Source: Planktosalinus lacus
GTDB taxonomy: Bacteria > Bacteroidota > Bacteroidia > Flavobacteriales > Flavobacteriaceae
Length of the DNA: 64,000 nt
Direction: 5' to 3'
Assembly (NCBI RefSeq): GCF_014640155.1
Contig: NZ_BMGK01000001.1
Coordinates: forward strand, 186,001-250,000
Numbering within the stretch: position 1 is the stretch's first letter; each line of letters starts with the position of its first letter. Below, one piece after another: positions 51,781 through 61,190 of the stretch. The notes beneath the pieces were generated by a model. It had not been told where the DNA came from and ran no database searches. It worked only from the letters and a program-made list of their open reading frames with translations. Made by a program: the position numbers and the translations under genes.

Positions 51781-52653
51781 TTAAATGCTTCTTTCGATGT
51801 ATCTGATGATACTTTTTGCAATGTCTTTTCCTGTAGCGGCTTCAATTCCTTCAAGTCCCGGTGAAGAGTTTACTTCAAGAATTAACGGTCCTCTGGATGA
51901 TTGCAACATATCCACTCCGGCAACAGCCAATCCCATAACACGGGCAGCTTTGATGGCGGCATTTTCTTCTTCATCGGTGAGTTCAATTACACTTGCAGTA
52001 CCCCCTCTGTGAAGATTGGATCTAAATTCACCTTCTTTGCCTTGACGTTTCATTGCACCAACAACCTGACCGTCTACCACAAACGCTCTGATGTCTGCAC
52101 CGCCGGCTTCTTTGATGAATTCCTGAACAATCACACGGGCTTGTAAACCATTGAATGCTTCAAGAACTGATTCTGCCGCATTGTTCGTTTCGGCTAAAAC
52201 CACTCCCAGTCCCTGTGTACCTTCTAAAAGTTTAATGATTAGTGGCGCTCCTCCCACGTGTTTTATTACATCCTGGGTGTTTCTAGAGTAGTTTGTGAAT
52301 ACTGTTTTGGGAAGCCCCAATCCTGCACGTGAAAGCACTTGCAAGCTTCTTAATTTGTCTCTGGATCGAACTAAAGCTTGTGACTCGGTGGTTGTGAAAA
52401 CCCGCATCATTTCAAATTGTCTTACAACTGCGGTTCCGTAGAATGTAACTGAAGCACCAATTCTGGGAATAACGGCATCAGTGTCTTTTACAAGATGCCC
52501 TTTATAATAAATGCAGGGGTTCTTTTTTTCAATGACAATATCACATTTAGCGTGGTCAATAATTTCCACGTTATGATTTCTTTTTTTTGCGGCCTCCACG
52601 AGTCTTTTTGTTGAATAGAGACCGGGATTACCCGAAAGGATTTTAATGTTCAT
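51781..52653 (-). CDS. rimK: RimK-like ATP-grasp ligase
   Basis: ATP-grasp enzyme of the RimK/LysX type that joins amino acids, classically glutamate to ribosomal protein S6. ATP-binding features include [36 protein letters not shown] and [17 protein letters not shown]. The length of 290 fits RimK. Target and amino acid are not shown by the sequence. The start overlaps the DUF785 gene by 11 bases, and a (GTT)5 tract lies just upstream. Confidence 0.93.
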   Translation of the reverse strand: MNIKILSGNPGLYSTKRLVEAAKKRNHNVEIIDHAKCDIVIEKKNPCIYYKGHLVKDTDAVIPRIGASVTFYGTAVVRQFEMMRVFTTTESQALVRSRDKLRSLQVLSRAGLGLPKTVFTNYSRNTQDVIKHVGGAPLIIKLLEGTQGLGVVLAETNNAAESVLEAFNGLQARVIVQEFIKEAGGADIRAFVVDGQVVGAMKRQGKEGEFRSNLHRGGTASVIELTDEEENAAIKAARVMGLAVAGVDMLQSSRGPLILEVNSSPGLEGIEAATGKDIAKSIIRYIERSI

Positions 52654-53080
52654 TTCGTTGTTGTTGTTGTTGTTTGAACGATAAATTAGTTAAACTTGTA
52701 TCGACTACAAATCTTTTATTTAAAAAAGTTCTGCCTAAAAGCACAGGAAACTTCATTTCTTCCCTGTCTGAAAGGGTTAAAAATATATCGTGATTTTTGT
52801 TGAAAAGAGTTATAGTCGTTTTTATTTTGTAGCGTGTTTGTACTGAACCGTTACTGCTTTTGACCCGTGTTGTTTCATAGTTTTTAAAAATGATTTCTTT
52901 TCCGTCATAATCGGGATGTTCTTCATCCAAAAAGTTACATTTTAAAACTCCGTTTTCTTCTTTTACATTTTTGCAATGAATTGAGGAGGTATAAGCACCG
53001 GTATCAGTTTTTACGGCAATCTGATACAGTTCCAACAATGGAAAATCTGCTTTGTCTATCCTGCCAATTGTTTGTTTCAA
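52643..53080 (-). CDS. DUF785 retropepsin-like protease partner of RimK (RimB-like)
   Basis: 145 residues. [14 protein letters not shown] places the aspartyl-protease-like Asp26-Thr27-Gly28 motif, and the second signature [17 protein letters not shown] lies near 115-130. The family was labelled ATP-dependent zinc protease and is often encoded beside rimK. The related RimB of Pseudomonas works with RimK. The C-terminus is a Gln run ([11 protein letters not shown]) encoded by a CAA repeat that overlaps the rimK start region. Confidence 0.88.
   Translation of the reverse strand: MKQTIGRIDKADFPLLELYQIAVKTDTGAYTSSIHCKNVKEENGVLKCNFLDEEHPDYDGKEIIFKNYETTRVKSSNGSVQTRYKIKTTITLFNKNHDIFLTLSDREEMKFPVLLGRTFLNKRFVVDTSLTNLSFKQQQQQRNEH
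52657..52671. repeat. (GTT)5 microsatellite
   Basis: Five GTT units (CAA on the coding strand) encode the Gln run at the end of the DUF785 gene and lie 4-18 bases upstream of the rimK ATG. Unit changes would keep DUF785 in frame but shift the distance of upstream signals to rimK. Confidence 0.8.
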
Positions 53081-53150
53081 AAAAAGTAAATATTTGAGTG
53101 CAATATACTAAATAACTTTAGCGATTTTTAATGTAGTACTATTGTTATAA

Positions 53151-53188
53151 ATAAAAAAAGGTGTTGCCTTCCAATAAGATAACACCTT
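53151..53188 (-). terminator. Intrinsic terminator after the DUF3078 gene
   Basis: Minus-strand arms AAGGTGTT (53188-53181) and AACACCTT (53165-53158) with a 15-base loop, followed by TTTTTT on the minus strand. It lies 28 bases after the DUF3078 stop. Confidence 0.7.
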
Positions 53189-53216
53189 GGTGGTTATGTT
53201 GACACAAAAAAGGGCA

Positions 53217-54125
53217 TTAGAGCTTATAATTCAAACCTATCCCCAAAACTTCTCTAATTTGAAAACCTTTCACGGCATTGTCATCATATATCGCCTGAAA
53301 AATCACATTTGCAGACAAATAATCATTTACTTTCAGCACCATATTCATTATATAATCTATATCAACGTTTTGAGGGTCTTCAAGATAATTAGAATACAGG
53401 TTTAAGATGTTTTCCATCGTCACATTTTCAACTAAATCAAATTTAGCATATCCTGAGACGGATGCTCCAAACTCAAAACGCATTGTTTCATTGGCTTCTA
53501 CTCCAAAGTATGGACTTAGATTAAAAGCTTCAATTGCTGCAGGGTCGTTGCCAACATCTGTATACCGGCTGTTTACAAAAATCATTCTGGAAGTTGCCGG
53601 AGCGATATTCACTTTTAAATTGTCGCTTTTTTTCCAAAGCATACCGGGACCAAATTGCAGATACCCCGGTGACATAAAACGAGTAGTCTCAATTCGAGTA
53701 ACAGGATTTGTAGAATCATCAAAGTCATATCCCTTTGCAAACTGGGTTCTAAAATTTGTAAAGAAGGAGTAGGCCCAGTTAGTTTCATTAATCTGATATC
53801 CTAAAACGGAATTGATTTCGAGACGGTCGTTAGTTTTTCGTTCAAAATCGTCTCCTTTAATTTTTGTTAAACCATAATCACCCATAAAACGATTGTCCCA
53901 GGTTAACTTTCCTTTTCGGTAATTCACATCATAGGTAAGTGAAATATTCCCAGCGATATTTGAAGTTCCTCCACCTGTCCATTCAGCATTAAAAGCTGCT
54001 TGATTGAACAAAAGTGAAAAGTTACCAGATTTTGTCCATCCGTCTTTTGGTTTATCCTCTTCTTCTTGAGAAAAGCTTGAAATGGCAGTCAAAGCTGCAA
54101 AAAGTGAAATAAATATTCTTTTCAT
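53217..54125 (-). CDS. DUF3078 outer-membrane protein
   Basis: A signal peptide (MKRIFISLFAALTAISSFSQ) is followed by an acidic linker (EEEDKPKDGW). The family start is FSLLFNQAAFNAEWTGGGTSN, and barrel strands continue to the end (IREVLGIGLNYKL). The frame extends 9 codons upstream to a TTG, but the ATG at 54125 begins the signal peptide properly. It has its own promoter-like box and terminator, so it is probably transcribed apart from the suf operon. Confidence 0.88.
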   Translation of the reverse strand: MKRIFISLFAALTAISSFSQEEEDKPKDGWTKSGNFSLLFNQAAFNAEWTGGGTSNIAGNISLTYDVNYRKGKLTWDNRFMGDYGLTKIKGDDFERKTNDRLEINSVLGYQINETNWAYSFFTNFRTQFAKGYDFDDSTNPVTRIETTRFMSPGYLQFGPGMLWKKSDNLKVNIAPATSRMIFVNSRYTDVGNDPAAIEAFNLSPYFGVEANETMRFEFGASVSGYAKFDLVENVTMENILNLYSNYLEDPQNVDIDYIMNMVLKVNDYLSANVIFQAIYDDNAVKGFQIREVLGIGLNYKL

Positions 54126-54141
54126 GTTTTGTGTTTTATTA

Positions 54142-54149
54142 CAAAAATA
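54142..54149 (-). promoter_or_regulatory. -7-like box before the DUF3078 gene
   Basis: Minus strand reads TATTTTTG followed by T, 16 bases before the ATG. Confidence 0.4.
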
Positions 54150-54198
54150 CATTTTTTAACTAAAGTTATTTATCAGGATTGAATTTTTGAAAAGGTCC

Positions 54199-54702
54199 TT
54201 ATTTTCTTTTAAATAATGGTACGCTTGAGCAGGCTTCACCATAAAAAAGGCTTTTAACCAAAGGTTGAATTTTTTGTATCAATAATACCGAAGCATTTTC
54301 CGGCACCGGTTTATTTGAACAACCTTTAATGATTACGGGAAGACCTTTTAAATCAGAAAAATCTGTCTGCTGAATGATTTCAGTATACAGGGTGTTTTCT
54401 AAATCTGTTAAGCTGCCGACAACTATTTTTTTTGCAAAAGGAGAGAGATAAGTTGTGAGTAGTAAATATGCCCATCCTGGAATGATGGCTTCTGAGCTGC
54501 AATTTAAGGCAACATATGTGTTTTTATATTGACTCCAGTCGTAGTTTTTTGCGCTTTCGCGAAAATCTTTTTCCTTTAAAATTAAGCCTTCATAAAGCCA
54601 GTTTTTAACATCAAAAACTACACGCTCACCCTCTGGATAGTAATCTTCAAGATTAAGGGTGATCAATTTGCTGTTAGCTACTTTATTGATGATTTCGTCC
54701 AT
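54199..54702 (-). CDS. DUF2480 family protein
   Basis: Soluble 167-residue protein with SKLITLNLEDYYPEGERVVFD, FDVKNWLYEGLILKEKDFRE and VALNCSSEAIIPGWAYLLL, the typical DUF2480 pattern. It contains conserved Cys (LNCSS, IKGCSN, GEACSS). It is the last gene of the suf run, 16 bases after the DUF59 gene. That suggests a part in iron-sulfur metabolism, not established. Confidence 0.85.
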   Translation of the reverse strand: MDEIINKVANSKLITLNLEDYYPEGERVVFDVKNWLYEGLILKEKDFRESAKNYDWSQYKNTYVALNCSSEAIIPGWAYLLLTTYLSPFAKKIVVGSLTDLENTLYTEIIQQTDFSDLKGLPVIIKGCSNKPVPENASVLLIQKIQPLVKSLFYGEACSSVPLFKRK

Positions 54703-54718
54703 AAAACCGGGAAGATGT

Positions 54719-55048
54719 TTACAACATTCCTAATTCAAGTTTTGCTTCTTCACTCATCAACTCCTGAGACCAGGCAGGGTCAAAAGTAAGCTCTACTTCG
54801 GCGTCTTTAACCATTTTTAGTGAAGCAACTTTGTCTCTCACTTCTTGCGGAAGACTTTCTGCTACCGGACAATTGGGGGTTGTTAGGGTCATTATGACTT
54901 TTACTTCATAATCTTCATTGACAAAAACATCATAAATCAATCCTAGTTCATAAATATCAACAGGAATTTCAGGGTCATAGATGGTTTTTAAAACCTTGAC
55001 TATTTTTTCACCAAGTTCCTGGGTGTTAATTTTTTCTTCAGTTTCCAT
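54719..55048 (-). CDS. DUF59/MIP18-family Fe-S assembly protein
   Basis: 109 residues with DPEIPVDIYELGLIYDV and TLTTPNCPVAESLPQEV, the Cys in the second motif being the conserved reactive or cluster-related Cys of this family. The C-terminal ELTFDPAWSQELMSEEAK is also diagnostic. Such SufT-like proteins help iron-sulfur cluster maturation. It lies between sufE and DUF2480 in the operon. Confidence 0.92.
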   Translation of the reverse strand: METEEKINTQELGEKIVKVLKTIYDPEIPVDIYELGLIYDVFVNEDYEVKVIMTLTTPNCPVAESLPQEVRDKVASLKMVKDAEVELTFDPAWSQELMSEEAKLELGML

Positions 55049-55054
55049 ACGTTT

Positions 55055-55477
55055 TTAATTTAATTGAGATTGATAGGCGAGAGCATACATTTTAAGTTGC
55101 TTGATCATCGAAACCAATCCATTGGCTCTGGTGGGTGATAAGTGCTCTTTTAATCCAATTACATCTATAAAGGAGGTGTCTGCATTTAAAATGTCCTGGG
55201 GGGTTTGGTTTGAAAACACCCTTAGTAAAAGTGCAACAATTCCTTTAGTGATAATGGCATCACTGTCTGCCGTAAAATATACTTTTCCATCTTTGAATTC
55301 CGGAAATACCCAAACTTTTGATTGGCAACCTTTTATCAGATACTCATCTGTTTTATTTTGTTCATCAATGAGGGGCAATGATTTTCCAAGAGAAATCATA
55401 TGTTCATAACGTTGCATCCAGTCATCAAAAAATGAAAATTCGTCTATTATTTCTTCTTGTATTTCTTTAATTTCCAT
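55055..55477 (-). CDS. sufE: SufE, sulfur acceptor of SufS
   Basis: Accepts persulfide sulfur from SufS. The reactive Cys51 is in LIKGCQSKVWVF, and the family end is LSPTRANGLVSMIKQLKMYA. 140 residues. The start overlaps the META-domain gene by 11 bases, so they are translationally linked. Confidence 0.95.
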   Translation of the reverse strand: MEIKEIQEEIIDEFSFFDDWMQRYEHMISLGKSLPLIDEQNKTDEYLIKGCQSKVWVFPEFKDGKVYFTADSDAIITKGIVALLLRVFSNQTPQDILNADTSFIDVIGLKEHLSPTRANGLVSMIKQLKMYALAYQSQLN

Positions 55478-55907
55478 TGGTTTCTCTAATCTTTGTCGCA
55501 GTGAGCAGAAGTGAACGGTCGTTTGCCGAAAAGAACTTTAATTGTCCCTCTTCAAGTGAGAAAGAGCCTGTTTTTTCAAGTGCTTCAGCTATTTCCTTTT
55601 CAGCATCCATTTTTCCTTCACAATATTTTTTTGTACTTGCAATATCCCCAAAATTGATGGCATATAAATCTATGGTATAACTGCCAAAAAGGTTATTGCA
55701 TTCTGTTGTAGCATTCATTGCTTTATTAAGGGCATCAAACCCTAAAACAAGGTTTTTTGAAGAATAACTTTCTTCTAAAACAGTATTAATTTTATAGTTT
55801 CCGTTTAACTGCACGTTGCTTGCGGTATTAATTACTTTTTGAGTTTCGTCGCAAGAGCTTGTTAAAAATATCGCTGCGATTGTAATAATTGATAAAAAAG
55901 TTTTCAT
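55467..55907 (-). CDS. META-domain-like lipoprotein within the suf operon
   Basis: Lipoprotein signal IAAIFLTSSC (Cys19) with CDETQKV after it. The mature part LNGNYKINTVLEESYSSKNL and NAMNATTECNNLFGSYTID resemble META/HslJ-type domains, which are exported beta proteins of unclear role. It lies between sufS (12 bases) and sufE (11-base overlap). An exported lipoprotein among cytoplasmic Suf proteins is unexpected. Confidence 0.8.
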   Translation of the reverse strand: MKTFLSIITIAAIFLTSSCDETQKVINTASNVQLNGNYKINTVLEESYSSKNLVLGFDALNKAMNATTECNNLFGSYTIDLYAINFGDIASTKKYCEGKMDAEKEIAEALEKTGSFSLEEGQLKFFSANDRSLLLTATKIRETNGN

Positions 55908-55919
55908 AGTTTTTAAATT

Positions 55920-57158
55920 TTAGGTTAGCATTTGTTTTGCTTTCTTCACAGCTTTAATCAAAACATCAATTTCGTGAAATGTATTGTAAAATGCAAATGA
56001 AGCTCTCACAGTTCCCGGAATGTTATAAAAATCCATTAAGGGTTGAGCACAGTGATGTCCTGTGCGTACTGCTATGCCTAATTTGTCAACTATTGTGCCA
56101 ATGTCATAGGGGTGGATACCTTGAATGTTAAAAGAAATTACCGAAGTTTTGTTTTTGCCGGTTCCAAAAATTCTTAATCCTTCTATTTCAAGGAGCTGTT
56201 CAGTGGCGTACTGAAGTAACTGGTTTTCATATTGAGCAATTTTATCAAAACCAATTTTGTTTAAATAATCCAACGCAACACCATAGGCAATCCCTCCTGC
56301 AATATTGGGGGTTCCGGCTTCAAATTTATGTGGTAAATCTGCATAAGTGGTTTTTTCATAAGTGACTTCTTTGATCATTTCCCCACCTCCCTGATAGGGT
56401 GGTAGTTTTGAAAGCCACTCTTCCTTACCAAAGAGAATTCCCACTCCTGTGGGTCCACACATTTTGTGAGCAGAACAGGTATAAAAGTCCACATCAAGTG
56501 CTTGTAAGTCGGGTTTGATGTGAGCACATGCCTGTGCGCCGTCAATTAAAACAGCTGCTCCGGCGTTGTGCGTGATTTTAATTATTTCTTCAATGGGGTT
56601 GATTGTTCCCAGGGCATTTGAAATATGGTTTACAACTACCAGCTTAGTTTTAGGGGACACCATTCTTGAGAACTCATTCATTTCAAGTTCTCCTTCCTGA
56701 TTTATGGGAAGTACTTTTAAAACGGCTCCTGTTGACTCACAAAGCATTTGCCAGGGCACAATATTGGAGTGGTGTTCAAGAGTAGAGACAATTACTTCGT
56801 CACCTTTTTGTAATATGGATCTAAAACCTGAAGCTACCAGATTAATAGCATGTGTTGTTCCAGATGTAAAAATTATTTCTTTTGATTGCCGAACATTGAA
56901 ATGAACACGAATTTTTTCGCGCGCTTGTTCATAAGCATCTGTTGCTTCCTGTGAAAGCGTATGAACTCCACGGTGTATATTGGCATTGTAATTTGAATAG
57001 TAATCAACCAAAGCGTCAATTACAGCCAATGGTTTTTGGGAAGTAGCGGCATTGTCAAGATAAACCAAAGGATATCCATTGACCTTTCTGGAAAGAATGG
57101 GAAAGTCTTTACGAATACTTTCAACATCAAAAGGAGTGCTTTTATTTTCCGTCATCAT
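55920..57158 (-). CDS. sufS: Cysteine desulfurase SufS
   Basis: PLP-dependent enzyme that removes sulfur from cysteine for cluster assembly. Motifs are YLDNAATSQKP, FTSGTTHAINLVA, the PLP Lys in TCSAHKMCGPTGVG, FEAGTPNIAGGIA and the persulfide Cys in RTGHHCAQPLM. 412 residues, with two successive ATGs at the start. It lies 32 bases after sufD. Confidence 0.96.
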   Translation of the reverse strand: MMTENKSTPFDVESIRKDFPILSRKVNGYPLVYLDNAATSQKPLAVIDALVDYYSNYNANIHRGVHTLSQEATDAYEQAREKIRVHFNVRQSKEIIFTSGTTHAINLVASGFRSILQKGDEVIVSTLEHHSNIVPWQMLCESTGAVLKVLPINQEGELEMNEFSRMVSPKTKLVVVNHISNALGTINPIEEIIKITHNAGAAVLIDGAQACAHIKPDLQALDVDFYTCSAHKMCGPTGVGILFGKEEWLSKLPPYQGGGEMIKEVTYEKTTYADLPHKFEAGTPNIAGGIAYGVALDYLNKIGFDKIAQYENQLLQYATEQLLEIEGLRIFGTGKNKTSVISFNIQGIHPYDIGTIVDKLGIAVRTGHHCAQPLMDFYNIPGTVRASFAFYNTFHEIDVLIKAVKKAKQMLT

Positions 57159-57190
57159 TTCAGAATGGTTTTTATTAAGGAATAAACCTC

Positions 57191-58504
57191 TTACAGGTTA
57201 AACCCAAGGTTCACACCAATTTTTTTAGCGATAAGCTTTGTGATGCGGGCTTTTACTTCGGGAATTTTAACACTGTCTAACACATTGCTGGCAAAAGCAT
57301 ACATCAACAGTGCACGGGCTTCTTTTTTAGCAATTCCTCTTGATCGCAAATAAAATAGAGCCTCTTCGTCAAGTTGCCCAATGGTGCAGCCATGGGAGCA
57401 TTTTACATCATCAGCAAAAATTTCTAATTGTGGTTTTGAATTGATTGTGGCTTTATCGTCAATAAGGATGTTATTGTTTTGCTGGAAGGCATCGGTTTTT
57501 TGAGCTTCTTTTTCAACAATAATTCTCCCGTTAAAGACACCGGTTGATTTTTCGGCAAAGATGCCTTTATAATCCTGGTGACTTTCACAATTGGGTTCTA
57601 TGTGGTTTACCAGCGTGTTGTGGTCAACATGTTGTTTGTCTTCAATGATTGTAATTCCTTTTAAAGTGGAATTGATGTGTTCCCCTTTTTGGTAAAAATT
57701 CAGGTTGTTCCTGATTAGTTTTCCGCCAAAAGAAAAGGTGTGTACACTCACATTGCTACCATCTTTTTGTGATATAAATGTGTTGTCAATCAATGAGGCG
57801 CCGTGATTGTCATTTTGAACCTTATAAAAGTCAATTGAGCTGTTTTTGCCTGCAAATATTTCAGAGACCACATTTGTGAACACTGCATTGTCGGTAAGAC
57901 TTTGATGGCGTTCAATGATTTGAACGTGGGCATTTTCTTCTGCGACAATCAAGTTTCTGGGTTGCAGTAGAAGTGCTGCTTCATTTCCTGTTGCAAAATT
58001 GATTATTTCGATTGGTTTTTCAACTTCTCGGTGTTTAGGTATAAAGATATAGGCACCTTCTTTAGCAAATGCAGTGTTTAGCGAGCTCAAACTGTCGCTC
58101 TTGGCAACTTTATTGAAATAGTTTTCAATCACTGCTTTGTATTTGGGTTTACTTAAGGCTGATGACATCAAACAAACGTCTACTTTATCGTGTGTGGTTT
58201 CAGATAAAAATGAGTTATAAACTCCGTCGATAAACACAATCTTATAAGTGTCTATTTCATGCAGAAAATATTTTTTTACCTCTTTAAATTCAACTGAATT
58301 TTCCTTTTTAGGAAAGACGCAATAGTCTTCTTTTAAAACGGAATTGAGCGAGGTGTATTTCCAGGCCTCTTCCTTTTTTGTAGGGAAACCTGTTTCCTCA
58401 AATGTTTTGATGGCTTTGTTTCTTATCTCGTGGATATGAGAATCTGCATCGATATAGTCTTCGAATGCAAAAAATGAGGAAACTAATTTATCTTTTAAGC
58501 TCAT
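57191..58504 (-). CDS. sufD: SufD, scaffold subunit of the SufBCD complex
   Basis: Beta-helix scaffold with GFPTKKEEAWKYTSLN near the N-terminus, VDHNTLVNHIEPNCESHQDYKG (quoted from NTLVNHIEPNCESHQ) and DDVKCSHGCTIGQLDEEALFYLRSRG (key DDVKCSHG). The start is the ATG at 58504 (437 residues). A TTG at 58540 would add 12 residues. It lies downstream of sufC. Confidence 0.95.
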   Translation of the reverse strand: MSLKDKLVSSFFAFEDYIDADSHIHEIRNKAIKTFEETGFPTKKEEAWKYTSLNSVLKEDYCVFPKKENSVEFKEVKKYFLHEIDTYKIVFIDGVYNSFLSETTHDKVDVCLMSSALSKPKYKAVIENYFNKVAKSDSLSSLNTAFAKEGAYIFIPKHREVEKPIEIINFATGNEAALLLQPRNLIVAEENAHVQIIERHQSLTDNAVFTNVVSEIFAGKNSSIDFYKVQNDNHGASLIDNTFISQKDGSNVSVHTFSFGGKLIRNNLNFYQKGEHINSTLKGITIIEDKQHVDHNTLVNHIEPNCESHQDYKGIFAEKSTGVFNGRIIVEKEAQKTDAFQQNNNILIDDKATINSKPQLEIFADDVKCSHGCTIGQLDEEALFYLRSRGIAKKEARALLMYAFASNVLDSVKIPEVKARITKLIAKKIGVNLGFNL

Positions 58505-58566
58505 GTTTGTATGATTAATGGTTAAAAGTTTTTGGTTCAAGTATAAACTCTAAAAACCAGAAACAA

Positions 58567-59322
58567 TTATACGGTCTTAGCCTCTTCTTTGATCCAGTCA
58601 TAACCGCGTTCTTCGAGCTCATAGGCGAGTTCTTTTGTTCCGGTTTTAACTATTTTTCCATCCAAAATTACGTGCACAAAGTCCGGAATTATATAGTCTA
58701 ATAACCGTTGGTAGTGGGTGATTACCAACACGGCATTGTTATCACTTTTTAGCTTATTGACTCCATTGGCTACAATGCGCAAAGCATCGATATCCAAGCC
58801 TGAGTCTGTTTCATCAAGAATTGCAAGTTTGGGTTCGAGCATTGCCATTTGAAAAATTTCATTTCTTTTTTTCTCACCGCCTGAAAATCCTTCGTTGAGT
58901 GAGCGTGAAAGAAACTTTCTGTCCATTTCAAATAATGCAGCTTTTTCTTTTATTTTTTTAAGCATTTCATTGGCAGGCATATCATCAAGGCCTTGTGCTT
59001 TCCGGCCTTCGTTGATTGCTGTTTTTATGAAATTGGTAACTGATACACCGGGAATTTCCACAGGATATTGGAAAGACAAAAAGATCCCTTTGTGAGCGCG
59101 TTCCTCGGGGGCGAGTTCTGCGATATCTTCAGCCTCAAAAAGGATGTTTCCTTCTGTGACATCAAACTCTTCTTTACCAGCTATGACAGATGCCAAGGTG
59201 CTTTTTCCGGAACCGTTGGGTCCCATAATAGCGTGTACTTCACCTGCATTAACTTCAAGGTTAATCCCTTTTAAAATTTCGGTATCTTCAACACCTGCGT
59301 GTAAGTTATTGATTTTTAACAT
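58567..59322 (-). CDS. sufC: SufC, ATPase of the SufBCD complex
   Basis: ABC-type ATPase. Walker A is GPNGSGKST (34-42). The signature is [15 protein letters not shown], and Walker B is [25 protein letters not shown] holds the switch His. 251 residues. It follows the 59329 lipoprotein by 6 bases. Confidence 0.97.
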   Translation of the reverse strand: MLKINNLHAGVEDTEILKGINLEVNAGEVHAIMGPNGSGKSTLASVIAGKEEFDVTEGNILFEAEDIAELAPEERAHKGIFLSFQYPVEIPGVSVTNFIKTAINEGRKAQGLDDMPANEMLKKIKEKAALFEMDRKFLSRSLNEGFSGGEKKRNEIFQMAMLEPKLAILDETDSGLDIDALRIVANGVNKLKSDNNAVLVITHYQRLLDYIIPDFVHVILDGKIVKTGTKELAYELEERGYDWIKEEAKTV

Positions 59323-59328
59323 TTTTAT

Positions 59329-59694
59329 CTATTCAAGTTTTACATCTGGCTTAGAAGGCGTTTTGCTTACAGTAATAATTTCTGTAATTGTAACTATATC
59401 TTCCCAACCGTCTTCATTATCTGCTTTTTTGTTTACTACACCTTTAATGACCACAGGAACCATGTCAAATTCATCTGCTTTAACCGTTTCTACTTGCTTT
59501 GCCAGTTCCTTTGCCTTATCGTCAATTTTAACTCCATAAATGAAGTCATCTCCTTTTAAAACAGCAGCATCATCAAGGTAGATAAAGTCTGCTGAAATTT
59601 CTTTAGCCTCTTCGTTAGTTTCAGAGGTATTTTCATTGTTTTTACATGCTGTGAAAACAACAAGCGCACTAAATAAAACAAAAATCTTTTTCAT
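59329..59694 (-). CDS. Small lipoprotein between sufB and sufC
   Basis: Lipoprotein signal LFSALVVFTAC (Cys17). A Glu/Asn-rich linker leads to a mature part with FIYLDDAAVLKGDDFIYGV and FDMVPVVIKGVVNKK. No family recognised. Its position, 32 bases after sufB and 6 before sufC, places it inside the suf transcript. Why an exported lipoprotein is made with the Suf machinery is not clear. Confidence 0.75.
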   Translation of the reverse strand: MKKIFVLFSALVVFTACKNNENTSETNEEAKEISADFIYLDDAAVLKGDDFIYGVKIDDKAKELAKQVETVKADEFDMVPVVIKGVVNKKADNEDGWEDIVTITEIITVSKTPSKPDVKLE

Positions 59695-59726
59695 TGGTTT
59701 AAAGTATAATTTGATTGATTGTTAAT

Positions 59727-61175
59727 TTATCCAACTGAGCCTTCTAGGCTTATTTCCAATAGTTTTTGGGCTTCAACGGCAAACTCCATTGGAAGTTTGT
59801 TTAGTACTTCTTTGCTGAATCCGTTTACGATTAATGCAATTGCTTTTTCTGTATCAATACCGCGTTGATTACAATAAAAAATCTGGTCTTCACCAATTTT
59901 TGAGGTGGTTGCCTCGTGTTCAATTCTTGCGGTTTTATTTTTTGCTTCTATGTATGGAAATGTATGTGCGCCACATTTATTTCCCATTAACAAAGAGTCA
60001 CATTGTGAAAAGTTGCGGGCGTTTTCAGCACGGGGACTAATTTGAACGAGTCCGCGATAAGAGTTTTGAGATTGCCCTGCTGAAATTCCTTTAGAAATGA
60101 TTGTACTTCGGGTGTTTTTTCCAAGGTGAATCATTTTCGTTCCGGTGTCTGCTTGCTGGAAGTTATTGGTGACTGCAATGGAGTAAAACTCTCCTATGGA
60201 GTTGTCACCTTTCAGCACGCAACTTGGGTATTTCCAGGTAACGGCACTTCCTGTTTCTACCTGGGTCCAGGATATTTTGGCGTTCTTTTCGCAAAGGCCT
60301 CTTTTTGTAACAAAATTATAGACGCCTCCTTTTCCTTCTTTATTTCCGGGATACCAGTTTTGGACGGTTGAATATTTTATTTCTGCATTGTCTAAAGCGA
60401 TTAATTCAACCACAGCCGCGTGCAGTTGGTTTTCGTCTCTTGAGGGTGCGGTGCAACCTTCGAGGTAGCTCACGTAGCTTCCTTCGTCAGCGATAACAAG
60501 GGTTCTTTCAAATTGCCCTGTGCCTGCCTGGTTGATTCTAAAATAAGTTGACAATTCCATTGGGCATTTAACACCTTTTGGAATATAACAGAATGAACCA
60601 TCACTAAAAACGGCTGAGTTTAAAGCAGCATAAAAGTTATCTTTTTGAGGAACCACGGTTCCAAGATATTTTTTAACCAATTCAGGGTGCTCTTTGATGG
60701 CTTCGGAAATGGAACAAAAAATGATACCCTTTTCAGCAAGTGTTTTCTTAAAAGTTGTTGCTACTGAAACAGAATCCATTACAATGTCAACTGCCACTCC
60801 GGCCAATTTTTTTTGTTCATCAATCGAGATGCCCAGTCTTTTGAAAGTGTCCAATAGCTCAGGGTCTACTTCATCAAGACTATCATATTTGGGTTTAGAA
60901 TTGGGAGCAGAGTAATAAGAAATGGCTTGAAAGTCGGGTTTTTGATAATGCACATTGGCCCACTCTGGTTCAATCATTTCTTTCCAGTATCTAAAAGATT
61001 CCAATCGCCATTTGGTCATCCATTCAGGTTCTTCTTTCTTTATAGAAATGGCTTTTACTACTTCTTCATTTAGACCAATAGGAAATGTGTCAGACTTGAT
61101 GTCTGTATAAAAACCATATTTGTATTCTTTGGTTTCCAGTTCCTTTTGTAAGTCGTCTTCGGTATATTTACTCAT
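59727..61175 (-). CDS. sufB: SufB, Fe-S scaffold of the SufBCD complex
   Basis: 482 residues. The landmarks are [55 protein letters not shown] (with the essential Cys and Glu), [13 protein letters not shown] and [14 protein letters not shown]. Clusters form on SufB with SufC and SufD. It lies 15 bases after sufA. Confidence 0.97.
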   Translation of the reverse strand: MSKYTEDDLQKELETKEYKYGFYTDIKSDTFPIGLNEEVVKAISIKKEEPEWMTKWRLESFRYWKEMIEPEWANVHYQKPDFQAISYYSAPNSKPKYDSLDEVDPELLDTFKRLGISIDEQKKLAGVAVDIVMDSVSVATTFKKTLAEKGIIFCSISEAIKEHPELVKKYLGTVVPQKDNFYAALNSAVFSDGSFCYIPKGVKCPMELSTYFRINQAGTGQFERTLVIADEGSYVSYLEGCTAPSRDENQLHAAVVELIALDNAEIKYSTVQNWYPGNKEGKGGVYNFVTKRGLCEKNAKISWTQVETGSAVTWKYPSCVLKGDNSIGEFYSIAVTNNFQQADTGTKMIHLGKNTRSTIISKGISAGQSQNSYRGLVQISPRAENARNFSQCDSLLMGNKCGAHTFPYIEAKNKTARIEHEATTSKIGEDQIFYCNQRGIDTEKAIALIVNGFSKEVLNKLPMEFAVEAQKLLEISLEGSVG

Positions 61176-61190
61176 AGTATTTTTATTTCG

